From: Psychrobacter immobilis
GTDB taxonomy: Bacteria; Pseudomonadota; Gammaproteobacteria; Pseudomonadales; Moraxellaceae
DNA: 64,000 nucleotides
Assembly: GCF_904846225.1 (NCBI RefSeq)
Contig: NZ_CAJGZJ010000013.1
Location: 1 to 64,000 of the forward strand
Reading direction: 5' to 3'
Shown: piece after piece, positions 49,250 through 58,505 of the stretch
Layout of the letters: every line of letters starts with the position of its first letter
How positions within the stretch are numbered: the stretch's first letter is position 1
Translations under genes and position numbers: made by a program
The notes under the pieces: model-generated
Database searches by the model: none
Told to the model about the DNA's origin: nothing
What the model saw: the letters and a program-made list of their open reading frames with translations, nothing else

Positions 49250-49325
49250 TGCATTGTTCTCCATTGCGATAAAGCAAATTTATCAATAACGTGTGCTTGT
49301 TGATTTAGCGCTGCTAAAGGCTGCA

Positions 49326-50498
49326 TTAAAGAAGCGCATCGCCCCAGCCATTTTCTTTGGCCAAAGAAAATGCATGATTGGCCGCAGGCACACCGCCATA
49401 AATCGACACATGCATCAGCACTTGGCGCAGCTGGTTTTCGTTAATACCCAAACGCTTTGCCGTACGCAAATGCAACCCTAGCTCGCCATCACGGCCAAGC
49501 GCCGCCAATATTGCAGTAGTAATCATGCTGCGCTGTTGCACTGTCAAGCTGCTGTCACCCCATAGCTCACCCCATGCAGTACGAGTGATAAACTGCTGAA
49601 ATGGGCTGTCTAAAGTGTTGGCGTTCTTAGATGCTTTGGCGACATGATCTTCACCAAGGATGCGCTTACGTTGTACCAGACCTTGCTCATAACCAATGCC
49701 TGTTTCACCAACAGTAGCGCGGGCGGTATTAGTTTGAAGATGTTCAACCAAACGATCAGGTGCTTCAACAGATGGTACGTGTCCCACACTTTCAAAGACA
49801 CTTATGCTAGCATCAGCAAATTCTGCTTTTAAAGTTTCTAGTGCAGCAATCGGTGTAGAAACATCATCTGCACCCGCGATTAACGCCACATGACTTGGAT
49901 AATCAGCAAGCTTTCCACGGTTATCCACTTGAGCCAATACCTCGCACAGCTTAGCGTAGCTTTCATCATCATTACGCCCCAACTGCACTTGCCAGCCTTG
50001 TAACACCTCAGGGTTTTGTTCGACATAACTTGGTGAAAACCAACGCGGCGTAATCGCTTGTGCCATCTCAGTCAGTCCCAAGCGGCGAATATTGCCTGCA
50101 CGCTCAGCCCATGCCTCTTTAGTACCAATAACTGCACCCGTATTGGTCAGCCATACTTGCTCTAAGCGCTGTGGCGCTACTTGGCATAAGTGTTGACCAA
50201 TGACGCCGCCAATGGAGGTGCCAATAAAACTAAAGATTTCAATATCTAAGGCGTCTGCCAACGCCAGTACATCATTGGCAAGCAGCGCTATTGATACATT
50301 ATCTGTCGCCACACCGCTACTGCCATGACCGGGTAAATCCCAGCGCACGCAGCGATAGTGACCGTGTAGCTGATCGCATACCTCATCCCATACTGCATGG
50401 CTCATGCCCAATGGATGCGCCATAAATAGGCCGGGTAAATAGGTTTCGCCACTGTCTTGGTAAGCAATGAGATGCGCGTCTGTTGCTAAAAATGCCAT
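49326..50498 (-). CDS. pcaL: PcaL: fused 3-oxoadipate enol-lactonase and carboxymuconolactone decarboxylase
   Basis: A 390-residue fusion. Residues 1-255 are an alpha/beta hydrolase (PcaD) with GHGSSG near 58 and the nucleophile Ser95 in GTSIGG; residues from about 275 are the decarboxylase (PcaC), with TRTAWGELWGDSSL and AILAALGRDGELGLHLRTAKRLG. Acinetobacter keeps pcaD and pcaC apart; such fusions are known from actinobacteria and some proteobacteria. ATG 50498 overlaps the pcaF stop (TAATG) and GGAG precedes it; an in-frame upstream extension lies in pcaF. Confidence 0.92.
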   Translation of the reverse strand: MAFLATDAHLIAYQDSGETYLPGLFMAHPLGMSHAVWDEVCDQLHGHYRCVRWDLPGHGSSGVATDNVSIALLANDVLALADALDIEIFSFIGTSIGGVIGQHLCQVAPQRLEQVWLTNTGAVIGTKEAWAERAGNIRRLGLTEMAQAITPRWFSPSYVEQNPEVLQGWQVQLGRNDDESYAKLCEVLAQVDNRGKLADYPSHVALIAGADDVSTPIAALETLKAEFADASISVFESVGHVPSVEAPDRLVEHLQTNTARATVGETGIGYEQGLVQRKRILGEDHVAKASKNANTLDSPFQQFITRTAWGELWGDSSLTVQQRSMITTAILAALGRDGELGLHLRTAKRLGINENQLRQVLMHVSIYGGVPAANHAFSLAKENGWGDALL

Positions 50499-51709
50499 TA
50501 TTCTGCTCCTACTCGTGAAACCACCAAGGCAATCCCCTGCCCAACGCCAATACACATAGTACAAAGCGCGCGGTCTTTTTTGGTGTGCTGTAATTCGTGG
50601 ATGGCTGAAATCAAGATACGAGCGCCCGATGCACCGAGTGGATGACCCAAGGCAATGGCACCGCCTCTAGGATTTATACGTGGATCACGGTCATCAAGCC
50701 CCAGTGCGCGGGAACATGCCAGCACTTGCGCAGAAAACGCTTCGTTCAGCTCAATAATATCAATATCATCTAAGCTAAGATTGAGACGTTTGAGCAATTT
50801 TTGGGTGGCAGGCACTGGGCCAATGCCCATGATAGTTGGTAACACGCCAGCGGTTGCCATGCCCTCTATTTTTGCCACAGGCGTCAAACCATATTTTTGC
50901 ACGGCTGCTGCACTTGCGATGAGCATGGCTGCAGCCCCATCATTGATACCAGAGGCGTTGCCAGCGGTCACACTGCCGCCCTTATATATGGGATGAAGTC
51001 TTTCCAAAGCTGCTATAGTGGAGTCTGGGCGTAAATGCTCATCTTTATCTACAATCAACGGTTCTTGCTTACGGCGCTCAATCGTAATTGGGGTGATCTC
51101 AGCCGCCAGTAATCCCTCATTTTGCGCCGCGGCAGCTTTTTGCTGAGACCATAGAGCAAAGGTATCTTGGTCTTCGCGAGAGATACTGTATTTGTCTGCT
51201 AGATTTTCTGCGGTTTGGGGCATTGCCTCAGTACCGTACATAGCATCCAGCTTTTTATTAATGAAGCGCCATCCCATGGTCGTATCTTGTAAGGTCTGGC
51301 TACGATCATAGGCTTTTTCAGGTTTACCCACTACAAATGGGGCACGGGTCATCGACTCAACGCCACCCGCCAGTGCTAACTCCATCTCACCACTCACGAT
51401 TGCCCGAAAAGCAGTTCCCACCGCATCAAGACCGGAGCCGCACAATCGATTGATGGTATTTGCAGGTACTGTCTCTGGGAGTCCTGATAGCAATACACTC
51501 ATACGCGCCACGTTGCGGTTGTCCTCTCCGCTTTGGTTGGCACAGCCCATAAAACTGTCTTCAATGGCACTATGGTCAAAGTCAGGCGCATCTGCCAATA
51601 CCGCTTGAATCACCTGCGCCAACAAATCGTCAGGTCGAATATCAGCCAGTGAACCGCCGTAGCGGCCGACTGCTGAGCGTTTGGGATGACAAATATACAC
51701 TGCTGTCAT
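50498..51709 (-). CDS. pcaF: 3-oxoadipyl-CoA thiolase
   Basis: PcaF splits 3-oxoadipyl-CoA to succinyl-CoA and acetyl-CoA. The 403-residue thiolase has the acyl-enzyme Cys90 in NRLCGSGLDAVG, NEAFSAQ near 325, GHPLGASGARI near 358 and the second catalytic Cys in CTMCIGVGQG near 390. It is the first gene of the operon pcaF-pcaL-pcaH-pcaG-pobA-pcaI-pcaJ. Confidence 0.94.
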   Translation of the reverse strand: MTAVYICHPKRSAVGRYGGSLADIRPDDLLAQVIQAVLADAPDFDHSAIEDSFMGCANQSGEDNRNVARMSVLLSGLPETVPANTINRLCGSGLDAVGTAFRAIVSGEMELALAGGVESMTRAPFVVGKPEKAYDRSQTLQDTTMGWRFINKKLDAMYGTEAMPQTAENLADKYSISREDQDTFALWSQQKAAAAQNEGLLAAEITPITIERRKQEPLIVDKDEHLRPDSTIAALERLHPIYKGGSVTAGNASGINDGAAAMLIASAAAVQKYGLTPVAKIEGMATAGVLPTIMGIGPVPATQKLLKRLNLSLDDIDIIELNEAFSAQVLACSRALGLDDRDPRINPRGGAIALGHPLGASGARILISAIHELQHTKKDRALCTMCIGVGQGIALVVSRVGAE

Positions 51710-51871
51710 GGTTCTCTCTCCCTAGAGATAAGGTTGATACGGCTCATTGTGTGACTTAACGAATACTATTTTGTTTTATATTAGAATTATTATTCGTATA
51801 TTGAATCAACTTATGCATTTTGTTGGCGTCTGTCATAGTGACGGCTATGTATTCTACGAATATAATATATT

Positions 51872-51905
51872 GTTCTTAATTAGAATTAATGTTCATATTA
51901 TGAAC
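51872..51905 (-). promoter_or_regulatory. tandem palindromic operators before the pcaF operon
   Basis: GTTCTTAATTAGAAT (51872-51886) and the perfect palindrome GTTCATATTATGAAC (51891-51905) are spaced 19 bp start to start, about 165-195 bp before pcaF. The same GTTC-N7-GAAY form occurs before the TRAP protein gene at 54636. PcaU and PcaR of relatives bind short repeated palindromes beginning GTTCG, so these are good candidates for the IclR regulator here. Another arm pair (ACGAATA/TATTCGT) lies nearer pcaF. Confidence 0.5.
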
Positions 51906-52063
51906 TAAGCTATACTTTTTTTATTATACTGTCAACAATCTATCCTTTTCTGGTATATACGATTATTCTGAATGAGCAAGATCAGCTTATTAATCTCAAA
52001 AATCAGCCCGATATCAAAACCAAGTCTGAAATCAGAATTAAATATATTTAAAAACAATAAAAG

Positions 52064-52186
52064 CGCTACAGTATTTCTGGAGTGAATTTTTCAAAGCCTA
52101 TGTCTGCAATGGCAAAGTAAGCGAGGAAAATTTACACCAATAGTATCTGGCTATTGATATATCGATTTAACTTTTCACCGACTATA
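52064..52186. repeat. structured intergenic element, copy C
   Basis: Core bases AAAGCCTATGTCTG...GGCAAAGTAAGCGAGGAAAATTT match copies A and B. The arms (CTGGAGTGAATTTTT and TTTACACCAA) still pair, with several mismatches, so this copy is more worn. It ends CTTTTCACCGACTATA, almost as copy B does. It lies between the pcaF operators and the IclR gene in a 670-bp gap that also holds the terminator at 52213. Confidence 0.55.
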
Positions 52187-52212
52187 TTGCATGGCTCACG
52201 TAAGTCACAGAC

Positions 52213-52262
52213 AAAAAAAGGTTGCCAACGCTATTTTAGATAACGAGTTGGCAACCTTTTTT
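52213..52262 (-). terminator. intrinsic terminator of the IclR gene
   Basis: A 16-bp perfect stem (AGGTTGCCAAC with A/T extensions) with a 17-base loop lies about 120 bp after the IclR stop on the minus strand. A and T runs on both sides would allow termination in either direction. Confidence 0.75.
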
Positions 52263-52381
52263 GATGACAAGCAAATGATTGTCTCCATTTACTTATAACA
52301 AACCTTGTCTTTGGATTAACTAGCCTATTAAAGCTAACTATTGTATTAAATTAAGCTACTCCGCTAGATCCAGCTATTATA

Positions 52382-53164
52382 CTAAATATAGTATGCTTGG
52401 ATTTTTTCAGCGCAGTCACGCAATATCGGTAAAAACGTTTCAATCAAAACGTCTTGGGAGATGCGCATTGCATTGGTGCTGATGTTAATTGCACCAATCA
52501 ACTCATTATTTGATTTATAAACAGGCAGTGCCAATGAGCGCAGACCTGAATCCAACTCTTGATCGACGATAGCATATTGTTTTTGTTTGGCCTCTTTTAG
52601 CATTTGTTCAAATATTTTAGAATCAGTAATGCTATGCGGTGTATACGCGCTTAGCTCAATTTTACTAATACGTTCTTCAAGCTCTTCTTGAGGCAAGTTG
52701 GCAAGAATAATGCGCCCCATAGACGTATAGGCAACAGGCAACCTTGTGCCAATCGATATGGCAATAGATAACAGCCGGTGTTGAGCCGCAGAGCGGGCAA
52801 TATAAACCACATCGTTACCGTCTAACACGGCAAATGAGCAAGACTCCCCTGTTTGTTCGGTCACACGCTCTAAGTAAAACTGAATGATATCGTGATGATG
52901 CACACTGCTCAAATAGCTTGCGCCAAGGCTCAATGTTTTAGGTGACAGTTTAAACTGCCGTTTGTCTTTATGGACATAACCTAGGGAGTGTAAAGTCAAC
53001 AGATAGCGCCGCGCTTTTGCTCTATCCATATTGGTGCGTTCGGCCACTTCGCTCAGCGTCATCGTCGAGTGGTCTTCATCAAAAGTCAGCAACACGCTCA
53101 GACCGCCTGCAAGAGAAGCGACAAAGTCTGGACTATCAGAAGATATTTTCTTATCTTGTTTCAT
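52382..53164 (-). CDS. IclR-family regulator, PcaU/PcaR type
   Basis: A 260-residue IclR regulator. The winged helix is at about 36-68 (MTLSEVAERTNMDRAKARRYLLTLHSLGYV), and the ligand domain has RLPVAYTSMGRIILA near 138-152 and DQELDSGLRSLALPV near 200. PcaU and PcaR of Acinetobacter and Pseudomonas answer to protocatechuate or 3-oxoadipate. It is divergent from pcaB with only 40 bp between the genes, so the two promoters must overlap coding sequence or each other. Confidence 0.85.
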   Translation of the reverse strand: MKQDKKISSDSPDFVASLAGGLSVLLTFDEDHSTMTLSEVAERTNMDRAKARRYLLTLHSLGYVHKDKRQFKLSPKTLSLGASYLSSVHHHDIIQFYLERVTEQTGESCSFAVLDGNDVVYIARSAAQHRLLSIAISIGTRLPVAYTSMGRIILANLPQEELEERISKIELSAYTPHSITDSKIFEQMLKEAKQKQYAIVDQELDSGLRSLALPVYKSNNELIGAINISTNAMRISQDVLIETFLPILRDCAEKIQAYYI

Positions 53165-53204
53165 AGGTATACTATTTTATGCTTACCAAAACTAGGGATT
53201 TTAA

Positions 53205-54590
53205 ATGAAAATCAATCGATTAATCAATCAACCTTTTGTACACCCCACTATCGCAAATGACTTATCTGACCGTCTGTTCATCCAAGCGATGCTAGATTTT
53301 GAGTTGGCCATAGTCGCAGTGAGAGAGAAAAACCACCTAATACCGGACAATATCCATCAGCAATCTAAGCAGACACTGGCGCTAACGTTATTTGATATTG
53401 ATGCTATTAGCGCGCAAACTTATTTAGGAGGCAATGCTGCCATTCCCTTTGTGAAACAAGCCAAAGCATTATTGCCCTCAGACATACAGCCCTATTTTCA
53501 TCAAACGCTAACCAGTCAAGATGTGATTGATACCGCGATGATGATGATGCTCAAACCCGCTTTTCAGCGTATTAACAAAGACTTAATAGCAGTGCTCAAA
53601 GCATGCCGTCTTTTAATTGAACAACATCATGCAACCCCTATGTCTGGCAGAACGTTGATGCAACAAGCATTACCCATCACTTTTGGGGCAAAAGTTTCGC
53701 AATGGGCAGCCTCATTAATAGCGGTCATTCCCAATTTACAAAAAATAGAGCAATCGGGTTTTTATCTACAATGGGGCGGGCCTGTTGGCATGAGTGATGA
53801 GGAGAGTGAACGTCATGATTTGCCGCAGCAAGTTGCAGCATTGCTTGGCTTATCTGTGCCATTACTCCCTTGGCATACCAATAGACAACCTATTCATGCT
53901 ATCTCATCTACACTAGATGCTTGTGCAGGCGCAATGGAAAATATCGTTGAAGACATCGCCCTAATGTGCCAATCGGAGCTGGGTGAAGTGTCCGAGCCTG
54001 CCATTGAAGGTATGGGAGGATCTTCATCGATGCCGCACAAACGTAACCCTGTCTTATGCGCCTTAATCAAAGCAGCGACGTTGAGAATGCATGGACATAT
54101 GAGCGTGATAAGCAATACGACTGCACAACCCTTTGAACGTGCATTAGGACAATGGCATGCCAGCTGGGTGCCCTTGACGGAAGGCACTGCTTTGGTTGCC
54201 GGCGCTGCGGCTTACCTCAAAACATTATTGCAGGGTTTACAAGTCTACCCTGAACGTATGAGCGCCAATTTAGATTTAAATAGCGATGCCTACCTCATCA
54301 AAAATTTACAGCGCCATTTTGAGTTGGATAAAGATAACATCTATCCATTGATCGTGCAGGCTAGTAATGAGGCACACAGTAACCACCAAGGGTTCGTAGC
54401 AACTTTTTTACCATTATTGGCAACAGCATCACCATCTTGGAGCGATGATCCTGCAATACTAGCGGTTTTATCACCATTAAATTATTGCGGTGCGGCACAC
54501 AGACAATGCCAAATAGTGATAACCGCGATTGAAAAATTAACGTCAGAAACAAGTCATTCAGAGTACGAACTAGAGCCTCAATCCAATTGA
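53205..54590 (+). CDS. pcaB: 3-carboxy-cis,cis-muconate cycloisomerase
   Basis: PcaB lactonises 3-carboxymuconate, the step between PcaGH and the decarboxylase half of PcaL. The 461-residue fumarase/aspartase-superfamily protein has LTSQDVIDTAMM near 103-114, SGRTLMQQALPITFG near 147-161 and the signature GGSSSMPHKRNP near 271-282 with the catalytic Ser loop. It is separated from the rest of the operon and transcribed away from the regulator. The ribosome site (AGGGA) is 8 bases upstream. Confidence 0.93.
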   Translation: MKINRLINQPFVHPTIANDLSDRLFIQAMLDFELAIVAVREKNHLIPDNIHQQSKQTLALTLFDIDAISAQTYLGGNAAIPFVKQAKALLPSDIQPYFHQTLTSQDVIDTAMMMMLKPAFQRINKDLIAVLKACRLLIEQHHATPMSGRTLMQQALPITFGAKVSQWAASLIAVIPNLQKIEQSGFYLQWGGPVGMSDEESERHDLPQQVAALLGLSVPLLPWHTNRQPIHAISSTLDACAGAMENIVEDIALMCQSELGEVSEPAIEGMGGSSSMPHKRNPVLCALIKAATLRMHGHMSVISNTTAQPFERALGQWHASWVPLTEGTALVAGAAAYLKTLLQGLQVYPERMSANLDLNSDAYLIKNLQRHFELDKDNIYPLIVQASNEAHSNHQGFVATFLPLLATASPSWSDDPAILAVLSPLNYCGAAHRQCQIVITAIEKLTSETSHSEYELEPQSN

Positions 54591-54635
54591 CAGCAAAGTA
54601 AAAAAAGCGTATTTTAATTCACTATACGAACACAA

Positions 54636-54650
54636 ATTCTTATTTAGAAC
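54636..54650 (+). promoter_or_regulatory. candidate PcaU-type operator before the TRAP protein gene
   Basis: ATTCTTATTTAGAAC is the inverse of GTTCTAAATAAGAAT and matches the two palindromes before pcaF in form (GTTC-N7-GAAT). It sits 21 bp upstream of the start codon, a repressing position. The match suggests co-regulation of dctP and the alcohol dehydrogenase with the pca genes. Confidence 0.45.
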
Positions 54651-54670
54651 AAACATCACAAAAGGAACTT

Positions 54671-55720
54671 ATGATGACAAAGATGCTAACGATCAGTTTG
54701 GCACTGGCCGCCTTAATTGGTTCTACTGGCTGTTCTCCCTCAAACGATACTGCTGCTGCAGGTGCTGCTGAAACGACGACTTTGCGTTTTTCACATTTTT
54801 GGCCAGCCACAGCCGCGACTCATACAGAGATTTTTGAACCTTGGGCCAAAAAGATTGAGCAAGAATCAGGTGGTCGAATCAAAGTTGAGATTTATCCTTC
54901 AGCGACACTGAGTAAACCTGATGTAACCTATGATGCCACTGCCAAAGGCACTGTCGATATAGGATCTCAGCTTCAAGGCTATACAAATGGACGTTTTCCA
55001 TTGACCCAAGTGGCAGAACTACCAGGGCTTTCTAACTCAGCTGCCCAAATGAACTGTATGCTTCAAACCTTATATGATGATGGGGTGATAGCGGATGAGT
55101 ATAAGGACACTCATTTATTATTTATGATGGGTACAGGCCCGGGCGGTATGCATACCATTGATAAAGCCATTCGCACGCCAGATGATTTAAAAGGCTTACG
55201 TATGCGTCGTCCCTCTGCCATTGCAGGCGATATCATTGAGGCGGCAGGTGGCACGCCAGTGGGCTTACCTGCAACTGATATTTATACGTCATTGCAACGT
55301 GGTGTGCTAGATGGATTAAGTCTGCCGTGGGATGCCACGGGGTCTTTTAGACTGATAGAGCTAACCAATACCCATACCAATATTCCTTTTTATAGTTCCG
55401 CGATTATGGTGACTATGAATAAAGACAAATATAACAGCCTACCAGATGACCTCAAAAAAGTCATCGATGACAACTCTGGTATGCAAATGGCGGCTATGGC
55501 AGGCAAAGTATTTGATGCAGAAGATGCAAAATACATGGCAGAAGCCAAGGCCAAGGGTGACACGATGATAGACATTCCAGACCCATTAAACGATCCAAAA
55601 TGGAAAGGTCCGTTAGAAGCTGGTACTGAAAAATATCTAAACGATGTCGCTGCTTTAGGTTTAGATCCTCAAACTGTTTATCAAAAAGCCAAAGAAGCCA
55701 GTGCAGCTTGTAAGGTTTAG
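54671..55720 (+). CDS. TRAP-transporter solute-binding lipoprotein (DctP family)
   Basis: A 349-residue DctP-type binding protein. A signal peptide ends in GSTGC with Cys21, so it is a lipoprotein. Typical parts are TLRFSHFWPATAATH near 37-51, GGRIKVEIYPSATL near 70-84, and LKGLRMRRPSAIAGDIIEAAGGTPVG near 172-197 with the substrate-binding Arg. No dctQ or dctM membrane genes adjoin it, so the transporter partners must lie elsewhere. Context suggests an aromatic acid or alcohol ligand. Start may be either of two adjacent ATGs. Confidence 0.88.
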   Translation: MMTKMLTISLALAALIGSTGCSPSNDTAAAGAAETTTLRFSHFWPATAATHTEIFEPWAKKIEQESGGRIKVEIYPSATLSKPDVTYDATAKGTVDIGSQLQGYTNGRFPLTQVAELPGLSNSAAQMNCMLQTLYDDGVIADEYKDTHLLFMMGTGPGGMHTIDKAIRTPDDLKGLRMRRPSAIAGDIIEAAGGTPVGLPATDIYTSLQRGVLDGLSLPWDATGSFRLIELTNTHTNIPFYSSAIMVTMNKDKYNSLPDDLKKVIDDNSGMQMAAMAGKVFDAEDAKYMAEAKAKGDTMIDIPDPLNDPKWKGPLEAGTEKYLNDVAALGLDPQTVYQKAKEASAACKV

Positions 55721-55800
55721 TCGCTCAACATTGTTACTTTTAACAAAACTGACAAACGTATGGCTCTAGCATCTTTAGTCAGTAACTCAGAGGAACTACC

Positions 55801-56946
55801 ATGGCACAGACATCTCCCAACACCTATACTGCAGCAGTGATTCGCCAAAAAGGTGGGCCATTCCAAATTGAGCAAGTCAAGACTACTACCATGCAAGATG
55901 ACGAGGTGTTAGTGCGTGTGGTGGCAACAGGCATGTGCCATACCGATATGATCGCCCGCGATCAGGTTTTTCCAGTACCGCATCCCATAGTTCTGGGGCA
56001 TGAAGGCTCTGGTATTATTGAGTCTATCGGTAGTAATGTAACAGACATTGCTATTGGCGACCATGTTGTCATGACTTTTTTAAACTGCAATAAATGTGAT
56101 TCTTGCCATGAAGGTCATCCTGCTTATTGCGAAAACTTTAATCAGTATAATTTTTCTGGTCAAAGAGTTGATGGTTCTCACGCCTTAATTGCAAGCAACG
56201 ATACCGAACTGAATGATCGTTTTTTTGGTCAATCATCGTTTGGTCAGTATGCTGTGGCAAATGCGCGCAACGTCATCAAAGTTCGTAAAGATGCACCACT
56301 TGAACTACTGGGACCTTTAGGCTGTGGTATTCAAACAGGTGCAGGTACCGTAATGAATGCGCTAAAAGTAACGGCTGGTTCTAGCTTCGTTGCGTGGGGT
56401 GGCGGCGCTGTAGGGCTATCAGCAGTTATGGCAGCGGCAGCAATCGGTGCCACGACGATTATCGTAGTTGATATTGTGCCTTCACGATTAGAGCTGGCGC
56501 TTAAACTGGGTGCTACCCATGTTATCAATAGCAAAGAGGAAGATGCAGTCGCTCGTGTTCAAGAAATAACTGGCGGCGGCACGCAGTTTGCAATGGACTC
56601 TACGGGTGTTGGTATACTAGTCTCAAATATGATTACATCCTTATGCCCGCGTGGTATTGGTGCTATTGTTGGCGCTTCTAAGCCTGGTACGACAGCCACG
56701 TTAGATCTGACCGATGTCATGCAAAACTGCAAAAAGCTGATTGGTGTGGTTGAAGGCGATAGTGTGCCAAGCATTTTAATACCCGTGCTGGTAGACCTTT
56801 ATATGGCGGGTAAATTCCCTTTCGATAAACTGGTTAAATTCTATGATCTAAAAGATATTAACCAAGCAGCAGAAGACAGTGAGAAAGGCATCACTCTTAA
56901 GCCTATCGTTAGGATGCAGTCAGACAACAGGTTCACGGCAAATTGA
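55801..56946 (+). CDS. zinc-dependent aryl-alcohol dehydrogenase
   Basis: A 381-residue medium-chain dehydrogenase. The catalytic zinc site has Cys46 (GMCHTD) and His67-Glu68 (GHEGSG), with a third ligand at GCGIQTG near 180; the structural zinc has Cys96, 99, 102 and 110. GGGAVGLSAVMAA near 203 binds NAD with DIVPSRLELA following. It resembles benzyl/aryl-alcohol dehydrogenases (XylB type), which would feed aromatic alcohols towards benzoates. It follows the TRAP protein gene by 80 bp, probably in one operon. Confidence 0.88.
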   Translation: MAQTSPNTYTAAVIRQKGGPFQIEQVKTTTMQDDEVLVRVVATGMCHTDMIARDQVFPVPHPIVLGHEGSGIIESIGSNVTDIAIGDHVVMTFLNCNKCDSCHEGHPAYCENFNQYNFSGQRVDGSHALIASNDTELNDRFFGQSSFGQYAVANARNVIKVRKDAPLELLGPLGCGIQTGAGTVMNALKVTAGSSFVAWGGGAVGLSAVMAAAAIGATTIIVVDIVPSRLELALKLGATHVINSKEEDAVARVQEITGGGTQFAMDSTGVGILVSNMITSLCPRGIGAIVGASKPGTTATLDLTDVMQNCKKLIGVVEGDSVPSILIPVLVDLYMAGKFPFDKLVKFYDLKDINQAAEDSEKGITLKPIVRMQSDNRFTAN

Positions 56947-57258
56947 TGCAACAGATTAGATAATCCTTTTCTGTGATTTAAACGCTTTTACTCTATAACA
57001 ATGTTGTCTATTAACCAATATTATAAACATAATTAACAAGTGCTTTATGGATATCAAACCAATAAACTTGGTTTGATATAAAACTCTACGGGTATTTGCT
57101 AGCGTATCTTAGCGGGTTCTTATTATCTTTAGAAATATTCAGGTAACTTAATTGATATTGAGGTTTCTTTGCTAATTATTTATTAGAAATAAGCAGTCAT
57201 ATTTGAACTTCTAAATACTAAAAAAATGGTTTAACACTCTTATATGACTGATTAAATT

Positions 57259-57381
57259 ATGAATACAAGGTTTGATTTTTATATCCCAAGTGAGATTGCC
57301 GAGATTTTAGGTAAACGCTTAAAAACGTAGCGGTTATCATTAAACTTAACTCACGCAACGGCTACTAGCAAGATTCGCTAA
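57259..57381 (+). pseudogene. broken hipB copy
   Basis: Translation reads MNTRFDFYIPSEIAEILGKR, nearly the start of hipB at 37145, then a TAG at codon 24 and a short continuation (RLSLNLTHAT) before loss of similarity. About 80 bp upstream also match the hipB leader (CTCTTATATGACT...). The rest of hipB and hipA are absent. This marks the site of an older hipBA insertion. The remainder of the 480-bp gap shows nothing. Confidence 0.8.
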
Positions 57382-57429
57382 ATAGCCTAATTTTTATTAC
57401 TATTTTTAAAGTAATAGCACGCCTTAGAT

Positions 57430-58248
57430 TTATCCAAATTGAAAGGCGGATAACTGAGTTTTCAACACTTGCTCAGAATAAATTTTATGCCCCTTATCGC
57501 TCCCTGCTGCCCCTACCGCTATCATAAGCGGCAACAAATGCTCCTCTGCACCCAATAGATGAGATTCAAGCGCATTCGTAGCACTTGACCAATCACTAAG
57601 AGCTGAGGATCGCTCATCTTGATTAGCGGCAATAGTCGTCGTTAACCACTCATCAAAACGCTCTGACGGTGCCGTAAAGTTTGCATCGCCATAGCCACGC
57701 ATATTATGAAAGCTCATACCGCTACCGATGATTAACACGCCTTCTTGACGTAATGAATGCAGTGCTTGACCCGCTGCCAGATGCGCTTTTGGATCTAGAT
57801 CATTACGCAGTGACATCTGTACCACTGGAATATCTGCCTCAGGGAACATCAGCTTTAACGGTACAAAAACCCCGTGATCAAAGCCTCTCAATGCATTCTG
57901 TTGATTATTTATACCTGCATTAGTAAGCAACTCACCAATCTGTTCAGACAATACAGGTGCGCCTGATGCTGGATAAGTCAGCTGATAAGTATGCTCAGGA
58001 AAGCCAGAGTAATCATAAATAAGCTCAGGTTGCTCGCTAGTGATAATACTAAACTCAGGCGTCTGCCAATGGGCGCTGATCATCAAAATTGCTTTGGGGC
58101 GCTCTGGTAAACGATTAGAGATACTTTTTAGGCATTCAGCCATTTTTTTCCAAGTGTCAGCTGGTTGCCAATCCATAAAAAAGCAGGGTCCTGCGCCATG
58201 AGGTATAAAGAATACTGGCTGCACGATAGCAGTTGATTCATTGTTCAT
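57430..58248 (-). CDS. DODA-type extradiol dioxygenase (YgiD-like)
   Basis: A 272-residue LigB-superfamily protein. FIPHGAGPCFFMDW near 14-27 carries the first metal His, ISAHWQTPEF near 57-66 the second, and GSGMSFHNMRGYG near 172-184 and SEQ-K near the end are typical of DODA/YgiD proteins, which cleave catechols such as DOPA or other 3,4-diols. A GGAGT ribosome site precedes the ATG. It is divergent from a LysR regulator, which probably controls it. Confidence 0.85.
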   Translation of the reverse strand: MNNESTAIVQPVFFIPHGAGPCFFMDWQPADTWKKMAECLKSISNRLPERPKAILMISAHWQTPEFSIITSEQPELIYDYSGFPEHTYQLTYPASGAPVLSEQIGELLTNAGINNQQNALRGFDHGVFVPLKLMFPEADIPVVQMSLRNDLDPKAHLAAGQALHSLRQEGVLIIGSGMSFHNMRGYGDANFTAPSERFDEWLTTTIAANQDERSSALSDWSSATNALESHLLGAEEHLLPLMIAVGAAGSDKGHKIYSEQVLKTQLSAFQFG

Positions 58249-58505
58249 TAGTTTGACTCCATTATTCTTGGTGTTAACGATAAATAAAGTGGCGATAAAT
58301 AAGAAGACGATAAGTATAGGGCGCGTTAGTCACCCTGATACCAAGGCAAGACCAACGAAGCATTCAGCACTTCCCGCCAGTATAGCCATTACGTTTAAAC
58401 CTATTTTACTATCAACATGATGAAAGAGTAAGCTAGAATATATTGAGTAATTATCAACATATCGTTTATAGTAGATTTAATATCACGACAGATAGAGGAT
58501 AAAAT

